A stretch of 52,006 bases of DNA from Treponema sp. (GCA_024693715.1 JAILKS010000043.1:1-52006), one strand, 5' to 3'; counted from the stretch's first letter, positions 41,365-50,821 are shown. The notes: generated by a model from the letters alone, not told the origin. Made by a program: numbers and translations.

Positions 41365-42354
41365 TTATATTTGCTGTTCCTTCTTTGATTTTCGGTATAA
41401 AAGTATTCCGACGATAATAGAACCTGCAATCATAAGGAAGCAAAGTATTTGTCCGGTAGAAAAATTTAATAAAGATGTTCTTTCATAAACATTAGCTGTT
41501 TTATCACCAATTCGGAAGCCTAAATCTGCATCCGGTTGTCTGAAATATTCAATTATGAATCTGAAAAGACCATAACCGCCTGTGTAAATGCAGGCAAGCA
41601 TACCGTCAAACTTTTTGTGTTTTCTAAGAAGCCAGATTATAAGCCATAAAACAATTCCTTCAAAAAATGCTTCGTACAACTGACTAGGATGTCTTGGTAA
41701 ATCTACAAGGCCTCCTTTAGAAATATCCATTCCGATTTTCTGAGCTATAGTTTTTACCCAGTCGAGCGATGAAGAGAATTTTTCTGCGAGCGGGAAGGTC
41801 ATTCCCCAAGGCATTGTTGTAATTCTACCGTAAAGCTCTCCGTTCAAGAAATTTCCGATTCGTCCGAAGGTAAAGCCAAGTGGAATTGCACAAACCATTG
41901 CATCTATCCATTTTGTAACCGGCTGTTTGTGTTTTTTACACCAGAAAATCATGCCAAGTAAACCGCCGACAAATCCACCGTGATAAGACATTCCTGCAAA
42001 GCCTGTGAATTTTTTGCCCTCGAAAGGCCAGAATATTAACCATGGATGAGTCCAGTAATTAACTGAATATGGATTTTGCGGATCATATTTATTGTAAATT
42101 AATGTTGAAGCAAGACGTGCTCCGATTAAAAGAAAAATAATGCCGGTGATGATGAAATTAAAAACATCGTCTTCATTTGCTTTATAGTTTTTTGAATCTA
42201 AAGCACCTTCTTTTGCAACTTTTTTAAGAAGAAACCACGCTGTTACAAAGGCAAATACGTACATGAGGCCGTACCAGCGGAAAATGCTTAAAAATTTTAT
42301 GCCGGGAAAAATTTCGGGATGAATCCAGGATGGATAATTGATATATAAAAACAT
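41365..42354 (-). CDS. lgt: Prolipoprotein diacylglyceryl transferase
   Basis: 329 residues, seven hydrophobic helices. The Lgt signature GRIGNFLNGELYGRIT (near 165) is exact, and SYHGGFVGG carries the essential His. HPSQLYEA and a late FRFIIEYFRQPD also fit. Lgt transfers a diacylglyceryl group from phosphatidylglycerol to the lipobox Cys, the first step in lipoprotein maturation. AAAGGAC ribosome site; it follows the MinD-like gene by 24 bases. The many lipoproteins in this window would be its clients. Confidence 0.97.
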   Translation of the reverse strand: MFLYINYPSWIHPEIFPGIKFLSIFRWYGLMYVFAFVTAWFLLKKVAKEGALDSKNYKANEDDVFNFIITGIIFLLIGARLASTLIYNKYDPQNPYSVNYWTHPWLIFWPFEGKKFTGFAGMSYHGGFVGGLLGMIFWCKKHKQPVTKWIDAMVCAIPLGFTFGRIGNFLNGELYGRITTMPWGMTFPLAEKFSSSLDWVKTIAQKIGMDISKGGLVDLPRHPSQLYEAFFEGIVLWLIIWLLRKHKKFDGMLACIYTGGYGLFRFIIEYFRQPDADLGFRIGDKTANVYERTSLLNFSTGQILCFLMIAGSIIVGILLYRKSKKEQQI

Positions 42355-42378
42355 AATTTTGTCCTTTTTTTTATAATT

Positions 42379-43527
42379 TTATAATTTAAAGCCTGCCTGA
42401 GCCGCCTTAACAAGTTTAGACTTAAGCAGATTGTTTTCCTTTTTTAACTGGATTAATTCATATTGCTGTGTTTTAATCATTTCTGCAAGTTCACCGATAG
42501 AAAGCTCTCCTCCTGCAACAAGATCATCGATGCCCGATAGTTTGAAGTCATAATCACTGTTAGCTTCTTCTTCTGCAGAATTAAAGGAATCAGAAGAGAA
42601 GGAAGCAGGATCAAAATCAGCATCAAAGTTTCTCGGTGGAGTTTCAATCACTTTATCTGCTATTCTATAGATTGCCTGACCTAAAACAGAGCGTGGTTTA
42701 TAAACAACAAGAGGAAGCTGTGAGCTTAATGCTTTGTCCTGAAGCATATCGCGGTACATCAATCCTAAAAAGTCAATTTCTAGTCCCAGATACTGATTAC
42801 ATGAGGTTTTTATCCTTTGTGCTTTTTCAGCATCGGAAGGAGAATCAATCATATTCATTACGAGACGTGGACGGAACTGCTGCATTCTTGATTTGAAAAG
42901 CTCTGTAGTTTCTGAATCAACCTGTTCGAGTGCCTGAACGAGCTGCGGAATATAAAGCTTTTGCATTGAGGTAGAATTCTTTTTTAAGTTATCAAGGAGA
43001 GTTCGTCCCGGTGTGTTTCTTTTAAAAGTCGTGTAAAGAAGACGGAAAACTGCATTTTTTAAGAATAGATATCCGTTTAAAGTTGCCGTAACAGCAGGAG
43101 CAGAAACAACGATTCCCTGAGGTGAGAGAAGAAACATATCAAGAATAAATTGATGTGTACCAGCTCCCAAATCAAGGATGAGATAATCGCAGTCAATGTT
43201 TTTCAGATTACGGATTAATTTAATTTTCTGGGCATATTTTAACTGGGTTAAGTCTGGAATCTGACTGTCACCGGCAATGAAGCTTACGTTCTGATAGTCA
43301 GTAGGTTGAATAATATCTTTAAACTGAGTTTTTTCTGTAAACCATGAGCCTAAACTTGCTGTTCCCGGATGCTGTCCTATTACAAGATGAAGATTACTTG
43401 CACCAAGATCAAGGTCTACTAAAACTACGCGTTTTCCCTGCTGTCCTAAAGTTATTGCAAGATTGGCAGAAAGAAGAGATTTTCCTACTCCTCCTTTACC
43501 GCTTGCTATTGGAATTATCTGTGCCAT
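42379..43527 (-). CDS. MinD/ParA-family ATPase
   Basis: 382 residues. Deviant Walker A GKGGVGKS (10-17), switch I/II segments in VVLVDLDLGASNLH and YLILDLGAG, and a P-loop fold up to about 280. The C-terminal ~100 residues are acidic and then helical, ending in a short coiled coil (IKTQQYELIQLKKENNLLK). It lacks the MinD membrane-targeting end helix in recognisable form; FlhG-like or chromosome-partition roles are possible but not determined. Promoter TTCAAA-17-TATAAT lies 7 bases before the ATG, with an extended TG and no ribosome site, so the message is probably leaderless. Confidence 0.87.
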   Translation of the reverse strand: MAQIIPIASGKGGVGKSLLSANLAITLGQQGKRVVLVDLDLGASNLHLVIGQHPGTASLGSWFTEKTQFKDIIQPTDYQNVSFIAGDSQIPDLTQLKYAQKIKLIRNLKNIDCDYLILDLGAGTHQFILDMFLLSPQGIVVSAPAVTATLNGYLFLKNAVFRLLYTTFKRNTPGRTLLDNLKKNSTSMQKLYIPQLVQALEQVDSETTELFKSRMQQFRPRLVMNMIDSPSDAEKAQRIKTSCNQYLGLEIDFLGLMYRDMLQDKALSSQLPLVVYKPRSVLGQAIYRIADKVIETPPRNFDADFDPASFSSDSFNSAEEEANSDYDFKLSGIDDLVAGGELSIGELAEMIKTQQYELIQLKKENNLLKSKLVKAAQAGFKL

Positions 43528-43534
43528 ACAAACT

Positions 43535-43563
43535 ATTATAGCATAATCAATAGATTTTTTGAA
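43535..43563 (-). promoter_or_regulatory. Promoter giving a likely leaderless MinD/ParA message
   Basis: On the minus strand TTCAAA (43563-43558), a 17-base spacer ending TGC, then TATAAT (43540-43535), seven bases before the ATG. Confidence 0.65.
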
Positions 43564-43571
43564 TAATGTGT

Positions 43572-43577
43572 TATAAT
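43572..43577 (+). promoter_or_regulatory. -10 box of ctpA
   Basis: TATAAT 23 bases before the ATG at 43601, which has a proper AGGGTG ribosome site. The -35 is not clear. Confidence 0.42.
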
Positions 43578-43600
43578 ATAATGAATAAAGGGTGAAAAAA

Positions 43601-45058
43601 ATGAAAAGATTTAGAATTTTTAGATTAGTTTTATCATTATTGTTGATTTTTACAGCTTCTTCCTGCTTTGGACAAGGTTCTCAATCAAAGGGAAGCAGTT
43701 TTCAATATCTCAAAAAACTGAATGCGCTTTTTGATTTTATTCAGCAGTATTACGTAGATGAAGTAGATCCAAAGGTAATATATGAAGGGGCGGTAAAAGG
43801 ACTTCTTGATTCTCTTAACGATCCATATACTACATATCTTGATGTAGATTATCTTCGTGATTTGTCTGATACAACAGAAGGTACTTTTGGAGGTGTCGGA
43901 CTTTCAATCACAAAGCCTACGGCAAATTCTGCAGAGAAACCGGCATATGTAGAAGTTGCATATCCTCTGGCTACATCTCCCGGAGCAAAGGCAGGCATTC
44001 AGTCCGGTGATTTTATTATTGCTGTTGATGATAAACCGACAGATGTAATGACAATGAATGAAGTTCTTCAGAATCTGCGTGGACCGGTAGGAACAAATGT
44101 AAAGGTTACCATCCTTCGTGGAACTAACACAAAATTTGAAGTAACTTTAACCAGAGCTTTAATCGAAGTTCCTACAGCAAAATATGGAATGATAGAAAAT
44201 ACAACCATCGGTTATGTTCGTCTGATAGAATTTACTCCTGAAACTCCAAATCGTCTACAGGATGCGCTTGATTTGTTTGCATCAAAAAAATATACAGGTC
44301 TTATTATCGATTTACGTGATAATCCGGGCGGATTAATTTCAAGTGTCGTTGATGTAGCAGATAAATTTATTGATTCAGGCGTGATTGTTTCTACAAAGAG
44401 TAGAATTGCCCGTGAAAACTTCGAATATAAGGCAACTAAAGAAAAAACTGTAATTAAAAAGAAGATGCCTGTTGTTGTTCTTATTAACAGAGGTTCTGCG
44501 AGTGCTTCAGAAATTTTGTCCGGGGCATTAAAGGATTATCATCTTGCTTATCTTGTTGGAGAAAATACTTACGGAAAAGGCTCTGTTCAGCAGGTCAGAC
44601 AGTTAAGTGATCAGGAGGGCTTTAAGTATACCGTCGCTCGCTATTACACACCAAGCGATGTTAATATTGATAAAGTAGGTATTCCGCCTGATCTGGAAGT
44701 AATCAATTTTAAAGAATTCAATGATGAAGAATCTAAGGTTTTTGCTTCCTTGAATGAAGACAAGGTGATTGAAACTATTGCGAAAGAAAATCCGAACATG
44801 ACCGAAGAACAGATTGCGCAAAAGGCAAAGGAGCTTTCTTTGAAATATCCTCTTGAAGAAAGAATTATCCGTCGCTTAATCCGCAATGCAGTTTACAGAA
44901 ATAAAGAAGATGCCTTGTATGATTTAGATTATGATTTACAATTAAATGCGGCAATTGATATTATCAAGAAAGGTAATTTTAATAAGCTGATGAACAGCAC
45001 AAAAACCTTAAAGGAATTGCAGGCAGCAGCAAAAAAGGACGAAAACGCTAAAAAATGA
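43601..45058 (+). CDS. ctpA: C-terminal processing protease, S41 family
   Basis: 485 residues from ATG 43601, six bases after AGGGTG; a GTG at 43592 overlaps that site. The signal peptide ends in TASSC, which may be a spirochaetal lipobox. A PDZ domain occupies about 90-175 (GTFGGVGLSI, then AGIQSGDFIIAVDD and LRGPVGTNVKVTILRG). The S41 domain has DLRDNPGG, the catalytic Ser in NRGSASASEIL and the Lys in TYGKGSVQ. CtpA-type proteases trim periplasmic proteins. A charged C-terminal tail of about 120 residues is helical. rsmE overlaps its end by 4 bases. Confidence 0.95.
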   Translation: MKRFRIFRLVLSLLLIFTASSCFGQGSQSKGSSFQYLKKLNALFDFIQQYYVDEVDPKVIYEGAVKGLLDSLNDPYTTYLDVDYLRDLSDTTEGTFGGVGLSITKPTANSAEKPAYVEVAYPLATSPGAKAGIQSGDFIIAVDDKPTDVMTMNEVLQNLRGPVGTNVKVTILRGTNTKFEVTLTRALIEVPTAKYGMIENTTIGYVRLIEFTPETPNRLQDALDLFASKKYTGLIIDLRDNPGGLISSVVDVADKFIDSGVIVSTKSRIARENFEYKATKEKTVIKKKMPVVVLINRGSASASEILSGALKDYHLAYLVGENTYGKGSVQQVRQLSDQEGFKYTVARYYTPSDVNIDKVGIPPDLEVINFKEFNDEESKVFASLNEDKVIETIAKENPNMTEEQIAQKAKELSLKYPLEERIIRRLIRNAVYRNKEDALYDLDYDLQLNAAIDIIKKGNFNKLMNSTKTLKELQAAAKKDENAKK

Positions 45059-45846
45059 GGCAGTTTATTCTAGATAAGAATCCAGATAAATCGGGTCTCG
45101 TTGTTCTTGAGGCAAAGGATTATAAATATTTGCATCAGGTGCTTCGTTCAAAAACCGGTGATATGATAAATCTCCGGTTGACGGACGGTTCGTTGAAAAA
45201 TGCAACAGTTGTAAAAATAGACGAAGCGTCAAGAAAAATCACGATTCAAATTTGTGCAGATACAGATTTTTCGAAAAAAAACATAAATCGTGGAGTTACT
45301 GCCAGTGAGATTCAAAAAAACAATATTTGTATTGAATACTGGCTTTTTCAGTTTATTCCGAAAATGCAGAAATTTGAGCAGATAGTAAGACAGGCGACAG
45401 AATGCGGAATTCGAAAAATAATTCCCATAATTGGTGAATATACAGAAAAAAACAATGTTCAGGCGCTGGAGGGCTCCAAAAAAGAACGGATTGACCGTAT
45501 AATAAAAGAAGCAAGACAGCAGAGCGGATCACCGGTTGAAACTGTCGTAGAAAAAGCATGTTCTGTTTCAGAAGCTGTAGAGTTATGGAACAAAAATGAA
45601 GAGAAACAGGGGTTTGTTCTTTCTGAACGTGATGATTTAAGTGAAAATCTGCACGAGGCGCTGGCTGAATGCAGGGATGTAAAAAAAATAGGAATTGTAG
45701 TTGGAAACGAAGGTGGAATCAGTAAGGAAGAAGTTGAATTTTTAAAGGAAAAGGGCTTTTTTCATATTGTTCATTTTTCTGTTAATATATTAAGATGTGA
45801 GACAGCGGCATTGTATGGAATTGCTGCAATTCAAACGGCGGTGTAA
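45055..45846 (+). CDS. rsmE: 16S rRNA m3U1498 methyltransferase
   Basis: 263 residues. The N-terminal PUA-like domain (MRQFIL, then HQVLRSKTGD) precedes a SPOUT knot with the family motifs FEQIVRQATECGIRKIIPI, RIIKEARQQSG, IGIVVGNEGGISKEE and FSVNILRCETAAL (the knot and SAM-binding loop). It methylates U1498 at the ribosomal decoding site. Translationally coupled to ctpA by an ATGA overlap; the next gene starts 2 bases after it. Confidence 0.95.
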   Translation: MRQFILDKNPDKSGLVVLEAKDYKYLHQVLRSKTGDMINLRLTDGSLKNATVVKIDEASRKITIQICADTDFSKKNINRGVTASEIQKNNICIEYWLFQFIPKMQKFEQIVRQATECGIRKIIPIIGEYTEKNNVQALEGSKKERIDRIIKEARQQSGSPVETVVEKACSVSEAVELWNKNEEKQGFVLSERDDLSENLHEALAECRDVKKIGIVVGNEGGISKEEVEFLKEKGFFHIVHFSVNILRCETAALYGIAAIQTAV

Positions 45847-45848
45847 TT

Positions 45849-46586
45849 ATGGCTATTGATAGAATTACTTTACTTGGTGTACCGGTAGATATTTGTACAC
45901 CAGATAAACTGGAAGATGAAATTCTTGAACTTCTGGCAAAACCCGGCACAAAGCAGATTGTTTTTCTTTCTGTATGGGATTTATTAAAGGCACGAAGAAA
46001 GGGTGATTTTTCTGAATGCGTTAAAAATGCAAGTCTTGTATTGCCTGTTTCAAAAAGCATTATAGGTGGAGCAAGATTTTTAAGAAAACCTGTTCCTGAA
46101 AGATATAATCCGTTTTCTGCTGTAATTCAGATTCTTTCAATTCTGGAATCGCATTATAAGACACTTTATATGCTCGGTTCCACAAAAAAGATTTTATCAA
46201 AGGCAGAAGAAAACGTTCGTGCAACCTTCCCGAATCTTCGTGTAATCGGCAGATATGTGGGATATTATCCTAAGAACATAGAGGACAGTATCATAGCGGC
46301 AATTTTTAAAGCACAGCCGTCTTTAGTTCTTCTCAGCGATGGTGTAAAAGAAAAAAATCTCTGGGCATATAGAAGACGAAACAGATTTTCATCATCAATC
46401 TTTTTATATTACAAGGAAGCGTTTGGTATTTTTTCAGAAAAGATTAAAAAGATAAATGAAAAAACTTTTGCACGAGGTCATGAAATTTACAGGGAAGTTA
46501 TTCATAATCCTTTTAAAATTTTCCTGCTTTTTTCGTATATAAAATATAAGATTCTGCTTGTCATTTATAAATTCATGAAAAATTAG
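45849..46586 (+). CDS. WecG/TagA/CpsF-family protein, possibly catalytically altered
   Basis: 245 residues. The fold pattern of this glycosyltransferase family is clear: RITLLGVPVDICTPDKL, a strand-helix pair with LVLP, ARFLRKPVPERYNPF, LYMLGSTKKIL and IIAAIFKAQPSLVLLSDG. However, the usual PDG of the donor or catalytic site is PVS (66-68), and the PKQE motif is replaced by VKEK (in DGVKEKNLW). Members transfer N-acetylmannosamine-type sugars to lipid carriers; these changes suggest a different donor or a lost activity. The C-terminal end is basic, as in membrane-associated members. No good ribosome site. Confidence 0.82.
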   Translation: MAIDRITLLGVPVDICTPDKLEDEILELLAKPGTKQIVFLSVWDLLKARRKGDFSECVKNASLVLPVSKSIIGGARFLRKPVPERYNPFSAVIQILSILESHYKTLYMLGSTKKILSKAEENVRATFPNLRVIGRYVGYYPKNIEDSIIAAIFKAQPSLVLLSDGVKEKNLWAYRRRNRFSSSIFLYYKEAFGIFSEKIKKINEKTFARGHEIYREVIHNPFKIFLLFSYIKYKILLVIYKFMKN

Positions 46587-46600
46587 TAAGAAGGTGAAGA

Positions 46601-48121
46601 ATGGATATAATGAAATTACAAAACGGCAGCGATGTACGTGGAATTGCTTTAGAAGGTGTCGAAGGGGAACATGTAAATCTTACGGAAGATGTTTCGTTGA
46701 AAATCGGTTTTGCATTTGTTCAATGGCTTTCTAAAAAAACCGGAAAAGTTTGTGATGAACTTAAGATAGGTGCAGGTCGGGATTCACGTTTAACAGGACC
46801 ATCTCTTGTAAATGCGTTAATTTGTGGTTTTGTAAGTGCGGGGGCAAAGGTTGTAAACTGTAATCTTGCAACAACTCCTGCAATGTTTATGTCGATTGTT
46901 TTTAATCAGACAAAATATGACGGTTCGGCAATGGTTACTGCAAGTCATCTTCCGTTTAACAGAAACGGAATTAAATTCTTTGATGCGGACGGTGGACTTG
47001 AACACGATGATATAACTGAAATTTTGAAAATTGCGTCGGATGTTAACGATGATTTTGTTCAGAATGCAAAAAAGAATTTCAGTACGGAAGTAGAATCTTT
47101 TAATCTTCTTGATATATATGCAGAGCATTTGAAAAATAAAATTAAAGAAGGAATTTCATCAGAACAGGAAAAACCTTTGAGCGGTCTTCATATTGTTGTA
47201 GACAGTGGAAACGGTGCTTCAGGTTTTTTTGTAGATAAAATTTTAAAACCGCTTGGAGCAGATACAACAGGAAGTCAGTTCCTTGAACCGGATGGAAAAT
47301 TTCCGAATCATATTCCGAATCCTGAAAATAAAGAAGCGATGGAAGCAATACGCAGTGCTGTTTTGAAAAATAAAGCAGATTTAGGATTGATTTTTGATAC
47401 CGATGTTGACAGAATGTCTGCCGTTTTATCAGATGGAAGTGAAATTAACAGAGATTCCATTATTGCAATGATATCTGCAATTCTCGCACCAGAATATCCG
47501 GGCTCTACAATCATAACTGATTCAGTAACTTCAGACCGTCTTACATATTTCCTTGAGGATGTGCTTGGGTTAAAGCATCTTTGTTATATGCGTGGATATA
47601 AAAATGTCATCAACAAGCAAAAGGAATTAAATGCAAAGGGAATTGTTTCTCCACTGGCAATGGAAACTTCCGGTCATGGAGCCCTGAAAGATAATTATTT
47701 CCTTGATGACGGTGCTTTTCTTGCAGTAAAGCTTGTGATTGCTCTTGCAAAGGCCGCAAAAGAAGGTAAAAAGCTTGACAGTTTAATAGAAAAGCTTCCA
47801 CCGCTTGTAGAAGAAGGTGAATATCGTTTTAAGATTAACTGCGAAGATTTTAAGGCATATGGAAACAAGGTGCTTGAAGAATTCAAAAAGCGTGCGGTTG
47901 CAAAAGGATATCAAATGCCGCAGTCATACGAAGGAATAAGGCTTTCTTTTAAGACAGATGAAGTTCAGGGATGGATTTTATTAAGAATGAGTCTTCATGA
48001 TCCTGTTATGCCGATGAATATTGAAGGTGGAAGAAAAGGTGATCTTGAAAAACTTGTTAATATTGCAAGAGAGCTTACAGACGGATTTGATAAATTAGAC
48101 AGAAGCAGCCTTACGAGGTAA
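46601..48121 (+). CDS. Phosphohexomutase (phosphomannomutase/phosphoglucomutase type)
   Basis: 506 residues, four-domain alpha-D-phosphohexomutase. The phospho-Ser lies in TASHLPFNRNGIKFF (near residue 115), the metal loop is DTDVDRMSA (near 267), the sugar-binding loop is MAMETSGHGA-like (METSGHGALKDNYF), and a C-terminal phosphate-binding segment follows. It interconverts hexose 1- and 6-phosphates for cell-envelope sugars, fitting the adjacent WecG-like gene. AAGGTGAAG precedes the ATG. The substrate (mannose, glucose or glucosamine) is not certain. Confidence 0.9.
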   Translation: MDIMKLQNGSDVRGIALEGVEGEHVNLTEDVSLKIGFAFVQWLSKKTGKVCDELKIGAGRDSRLTGPSLVNALICGFVSAGAKVVNCNLATTPAMFMSIVFNQTKYDGSAMVTASHLPFNRNGIKFFDADGGLEHDDITEILKIASDVNDDFVQNAKKNFSTEVESFNLLDIYAEHLKNKIKEGISSEQEKPLSGLHIVVDSGNGASGFFVDKILKPLGADTTGSQFLEPDGKFPNHIPNPENKEAMEAIRSAVLKNKADLGLIFDTDVDRMSAVLSDGSEINRDSIIAMISAILAPEYPGSTIITDSVTSDRLTYFLEDVLGLKHLCYMRGYKNVINKQKELNAKGIVSPLAMETSGHGALKDNYFLDDGAFLAVKLVIALAKAAKEGKKLDSLIEKLPPLVEEGEYRFKINCEDFKAYGNKVLEEFKKRAVAKGYQMPQSYEGIRLSFKTDEVQGWILLRMSLHDPVMPMNIEGGRKGDLEKLVNIARELTDGFDKLDRSSLTR

Positions 48122-48122
48122 A

Positions 48123-48863
48123 ATGGACGAAAAAATTGTAAAACTTCAACAGATTATAGATTCTTCTTCGAATATTGTTTTTTTTGGAGGGGCTGGTGTT
48201 TCTACAGAATCAGGTATTCCCGATTTTCGAAGTGTGGATGGGCTTTATAATCAGCAGTGGAAATATCCTCCGGAGCAGATAATCAGTCATTCGTTTTTTT
48301 ACAGTGATACAAAGGAATTCTACAGGTTTTATAGGGAAAAAATGCTTCCGATTGGAATAGAGCCGAATGCAGCACATTATAAGCTTGCGGAGCTTGAAAA
48401 AAGTGGAAAGCTTAGAGCAGTCATTACGCAGAACATAGATGGATTACATCAAAAGTCGGGCAGTAAAACAGTTTATGAACTTCATGGAAGCACTTTGAGG
48501 AATTACTGCCTGGAATGCGGTGAATTTTATGATGAAAATTTCATAAAGGAAAGTGAAAATTCTGAAGATAAGCTTCCTCATTGTAAAAAATGCGGAGGAC
48601 TTGTAAAACCTGATGTTGTTTTATATGAAGAAGGATTAAATCAGGATTTGATTGAAAAATCGATAGATGCAATTTCTAACGCAGACACTTTAATCATTGG
48701 CGGAACATCACTTGTTGTTTATCCGGCAGCTGGTTTTGTAAGATATTTCAGGGGAAATCATCTTGTTCTGTTGAATAAATCAACAACTTCTATGGATTCA
48801 AGTGCAGAGCTTGTAATTCATGATTCAATCGGTAAGGTTTTAAGTCAGATAAAAGTAAATTAA
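48123..48863 (+). CDS. cobB: Sir2-family NAD-dependent protein deacylase
   Basis: 246 residues. NAD-binding motifs GAGVSTESGIPDFRS (20-34) and ITQNIDGLHQKSG with the ELHG catalytic His, then the C4 zinc site: CLECG and CKKCGG. GGTSLVVYPAAG and the late NKSTTS complete the Rossmann fold. It removes acyl groups from lysines, releasing nicotinamide and O-acyl-ADP-ribose. One base after the phosphohexomutase stop, with GAGGTA overlapping that gene's end, so probably cotranscribed. The tetrad of ligands suggests an active enzyme. Confidence 0.95.
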   Translation: MDEKIVKLQQIIDSSSNIVFFGGAGVSTESGIPDFRSVDGLYNQQWKYPPEQIISHSFFYSDTKEFYRFYREKMLPIGIEPNAAHYKLAELEKSGKLRAVITQNIDGLHQKSGSKTVYELHGSTLRNYCLECGEFYDENFIKESENSEDKLPHCKKCGGLVKPDVVLYEEGLNQDLIEKSIDAISNADTLIIGGTSLVVYPAAGFVRYFRGNHLVLLNKSTTSMDSSAELVIHDSIGKVLSQIKVN

Positions 48864-48878
48864 TCAGCCGATTTTCTA

Positions 48879-48907
48879 ATGACTAACAGTTTTTTTTATA
48901 TTATAAT
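48879..48907 (+). promoter_or_regulatory. Promoter giving a likely leaderless dnaX message
   Basis: ATGACT (48879-48884), a 17-base spacer rich in T, TATAAT (48902-48907), then six bases to the ATG. No ribosome site. Confidence 0.55.
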
Positions 48908-48913
48908 TTATTC

Positions 48914-50821
48914 ATGTCTTATGAAGTAACAGCTACCAGACGTCGTCCTCAAAAATTCGATGATTTAATTGGTCAGGAATTTGTTGCGGAGACTCTTAAA
49001 AATTCAATCAGATCTAATAAAATTGCTCATGCCTTTTTGTTTTCAGGTCCTCGTGGTTGTGGAAAAACCTCTACTGCGAGAATTCTTGCAAAGGCATTGA
49101 ACTGTCAGAATGGTCCTACAGACAGTCCGTGCGGTCAGTGCTCGAATTGTCAGGAAATTACAAAAGGTTCTTCGCTTGATGTAATAGAAATAGACGGAGC
49201 TTCAAATACATCTGTTGATAATATCCGCCAGATAAAGGATGAAGTTCTTTTTCCACCGAACAGCTGTCGTTATAAGATTTATATAATCGATGAAGTACAT
49301 ATGCTTTCTACTTCGGCATTTAATGCTCTTTTAAAGACAATAGAGGAGCCGCCGGAGTATGTTATTTTTATTTTTGCAACTACAGAGCTTCAAAAGGTTC
49401 CTGCTACAATAAAATCACGCTGTCAGCAGTATAACTTCAGACTTGTTTCCATTGAAAAAATAAAGCAGTGTCTTGCAGAGGCTGCGGCAGAATTGAATGT
49501 TCAGGCAGATGATGAAGCTTTATTCTGGATAGCACGTGAATCTACAGGTTCAATGCGTGATGCATATACACTTTTTGATCAGGTTGTTGCATTCAGTGAT
49601 GGTCACATTACTTATGAAAAAATCCGTGATAAGCTGGGACTTGTCGGAATAGAAAAGCTTAATCTTATTTTTGAATCATGTGCTTATAGCAGAACAGATG
49701 AGGTTTTGAATTCTCTTGATGAATTTTTACAGAATGGAATCTCAATCGAACAGTTGATTTCTAACAGCGCGGATTATTTACGAAGCATTTTGTTTATTAA
49801 AAATGGAATCACAAAGGAATCGCTTTTAGGAAATTCCAGTGAACGTTATAGTAAGGTTGTCATAAGTGCATGGAATTGTGTACAGGTTGAACGAGCCTTA
49901 TCAATATTTTTGAATTTATACAGGGATATACGATATTCTCTTTCTCCAAGAAGTGAGCTTGAACTTGCATTCAGCAGAATGTGCTGGCTTGGTCAGTATG
50001 TTTCACCTATGGAAGTTAAAAAAGCAATTGATGCGGCACAGTCTTTGCTTGCTAAGGCTACTGGTATTTCAGATAGTGCCGTGCAGAGTAAAATAAATCA
50101 GACTGCTCAAAATATAATTATGCAGGCACAGGATAATGTTCAGAAGGAAATGAAGATTCCAGATGGACTACCTCGACTTTCGGCACTTGATAAGAAGCCT
50201 GAGGCTGATGAACCGGAACAAACGCCCCCTTTTCATGATGGCGGACCACTGCCGCCTGAACAATCAGTGGAGCAGCAGGAAAAACCTGTTGTTAATGAAA
50301 AGCTGATAATTCACGGCGTGCCAGGTGAAGTTAAACAGGAAGTGCATCCGGTTTACAGTTATGAACCTCCTGTAGCAGAAGCATCACAAGAAACATATGA
50401 TGACGATGGATGGACAAATACAGATGAACCGCCTGTAGATTACAGTTCGTATGAAGAAGAGAATGAACAGCCGGCTCCAGCACAAAAGGATGATGTTCAG
50501 GTTCTGAAGGGAAAGGTTATTGCCGCATCTGAAGTAGAAGACAGTTTTTTTGCAGCCGCTCTTGAAAAAACCGGTGAATGGATTATAACGGACGATAATG
50601 TTCAGATAGTTGTTAATTCTGAATATGATAAATCGCTTTTATTAAAAAAAATCCCGGAAATAAGTGCTTCTGTATCGAAAATCTGTGGACGGACAATGAA
50701 AATTGAATTACTTTTAAAGCAGGAAGAAAAATCTGCACAAAAACAGGAAACAGAGATTCCTAAACAGGTACAGATTATCTGTGAAACATTTCGTGGAAAA
50801 ATCGTAGCAGGAAAACAATAA
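48914..50821 (+). CDS. dnaX: DNA polymerase III subunit gamma/tau
   Basis: 635 residues. AAA+ clamp-loader ATPase: P-loop GPRGCGKTS (45-53), a four-Cys zinc site (CQNGPTDSPCGQCSNC), DEVHMLS Walker B, TTELQKVPATIKSRCQQ with the arginine finger. Clamp-loader domain III follows to about 370. A Pro/Glu/Gln-rich linker (about 425-530) leads to a C-terminal domain of about 100 residues that in tau contacts the polymerase. The following order, ybaB then recR, is a common bacterial cluster. I saw no obvious slippery A6 sequence in the linker, so a frameshift-made gamma is not indicated. Confidence 0.97.
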   Translation: MSYEVTATRRRPQKFDDLIGQEFVAETLKNSIRSNKIAHAFLFSGPRGCGKTSTARILAKALNCQNGPTDSPCGQCSNCQEITKGSSLDVIEIDGASNTSVDNIRQIKDEVLFPPNSCRYKIYIIDEVHMLSTSAFNALLKTIEEPPEYVIFIFATTELQKVPATIKSRCQQYNFRLVSIEKIKQCLAEAAAELNVQADDEALFWIARESTGSMRDAYTLFDQVVAFSDGHITYEKIRDKLGLVGIEKLNLIFESCAYSRTDEVLNSLDEFLQNGISIEQLISNSADYLRSILFIKNGITKESLLGNSSERYSKVVISAWNCVQVERALSIFLNLYRDIRYSLSPRSELELAFSRMCWLGQYVSPMEVKKAIDAAQSLLAKATGISDSAVQSKINQTAQNIIMQAQDNVQKEMKIPDGLPRLSALDKKPEADEPEQTPPFHDGGPLPPEQSVEQQEKPVVNEKLIIHGVPGEVKQEVHPVYSYEPPVAEASQETYDDDGWTNTDEPPVDYSSYEEENEQPAPAQKDDVQVLKGKVIAASEVEDSFFAAALEKTGEWIITDDNVQIVVNSEYDKSLLLKKIPEISASVSKICGRTMKIELLLKQEEKSAQKQETEIPKQVQIICETFRGKIVAGKQ

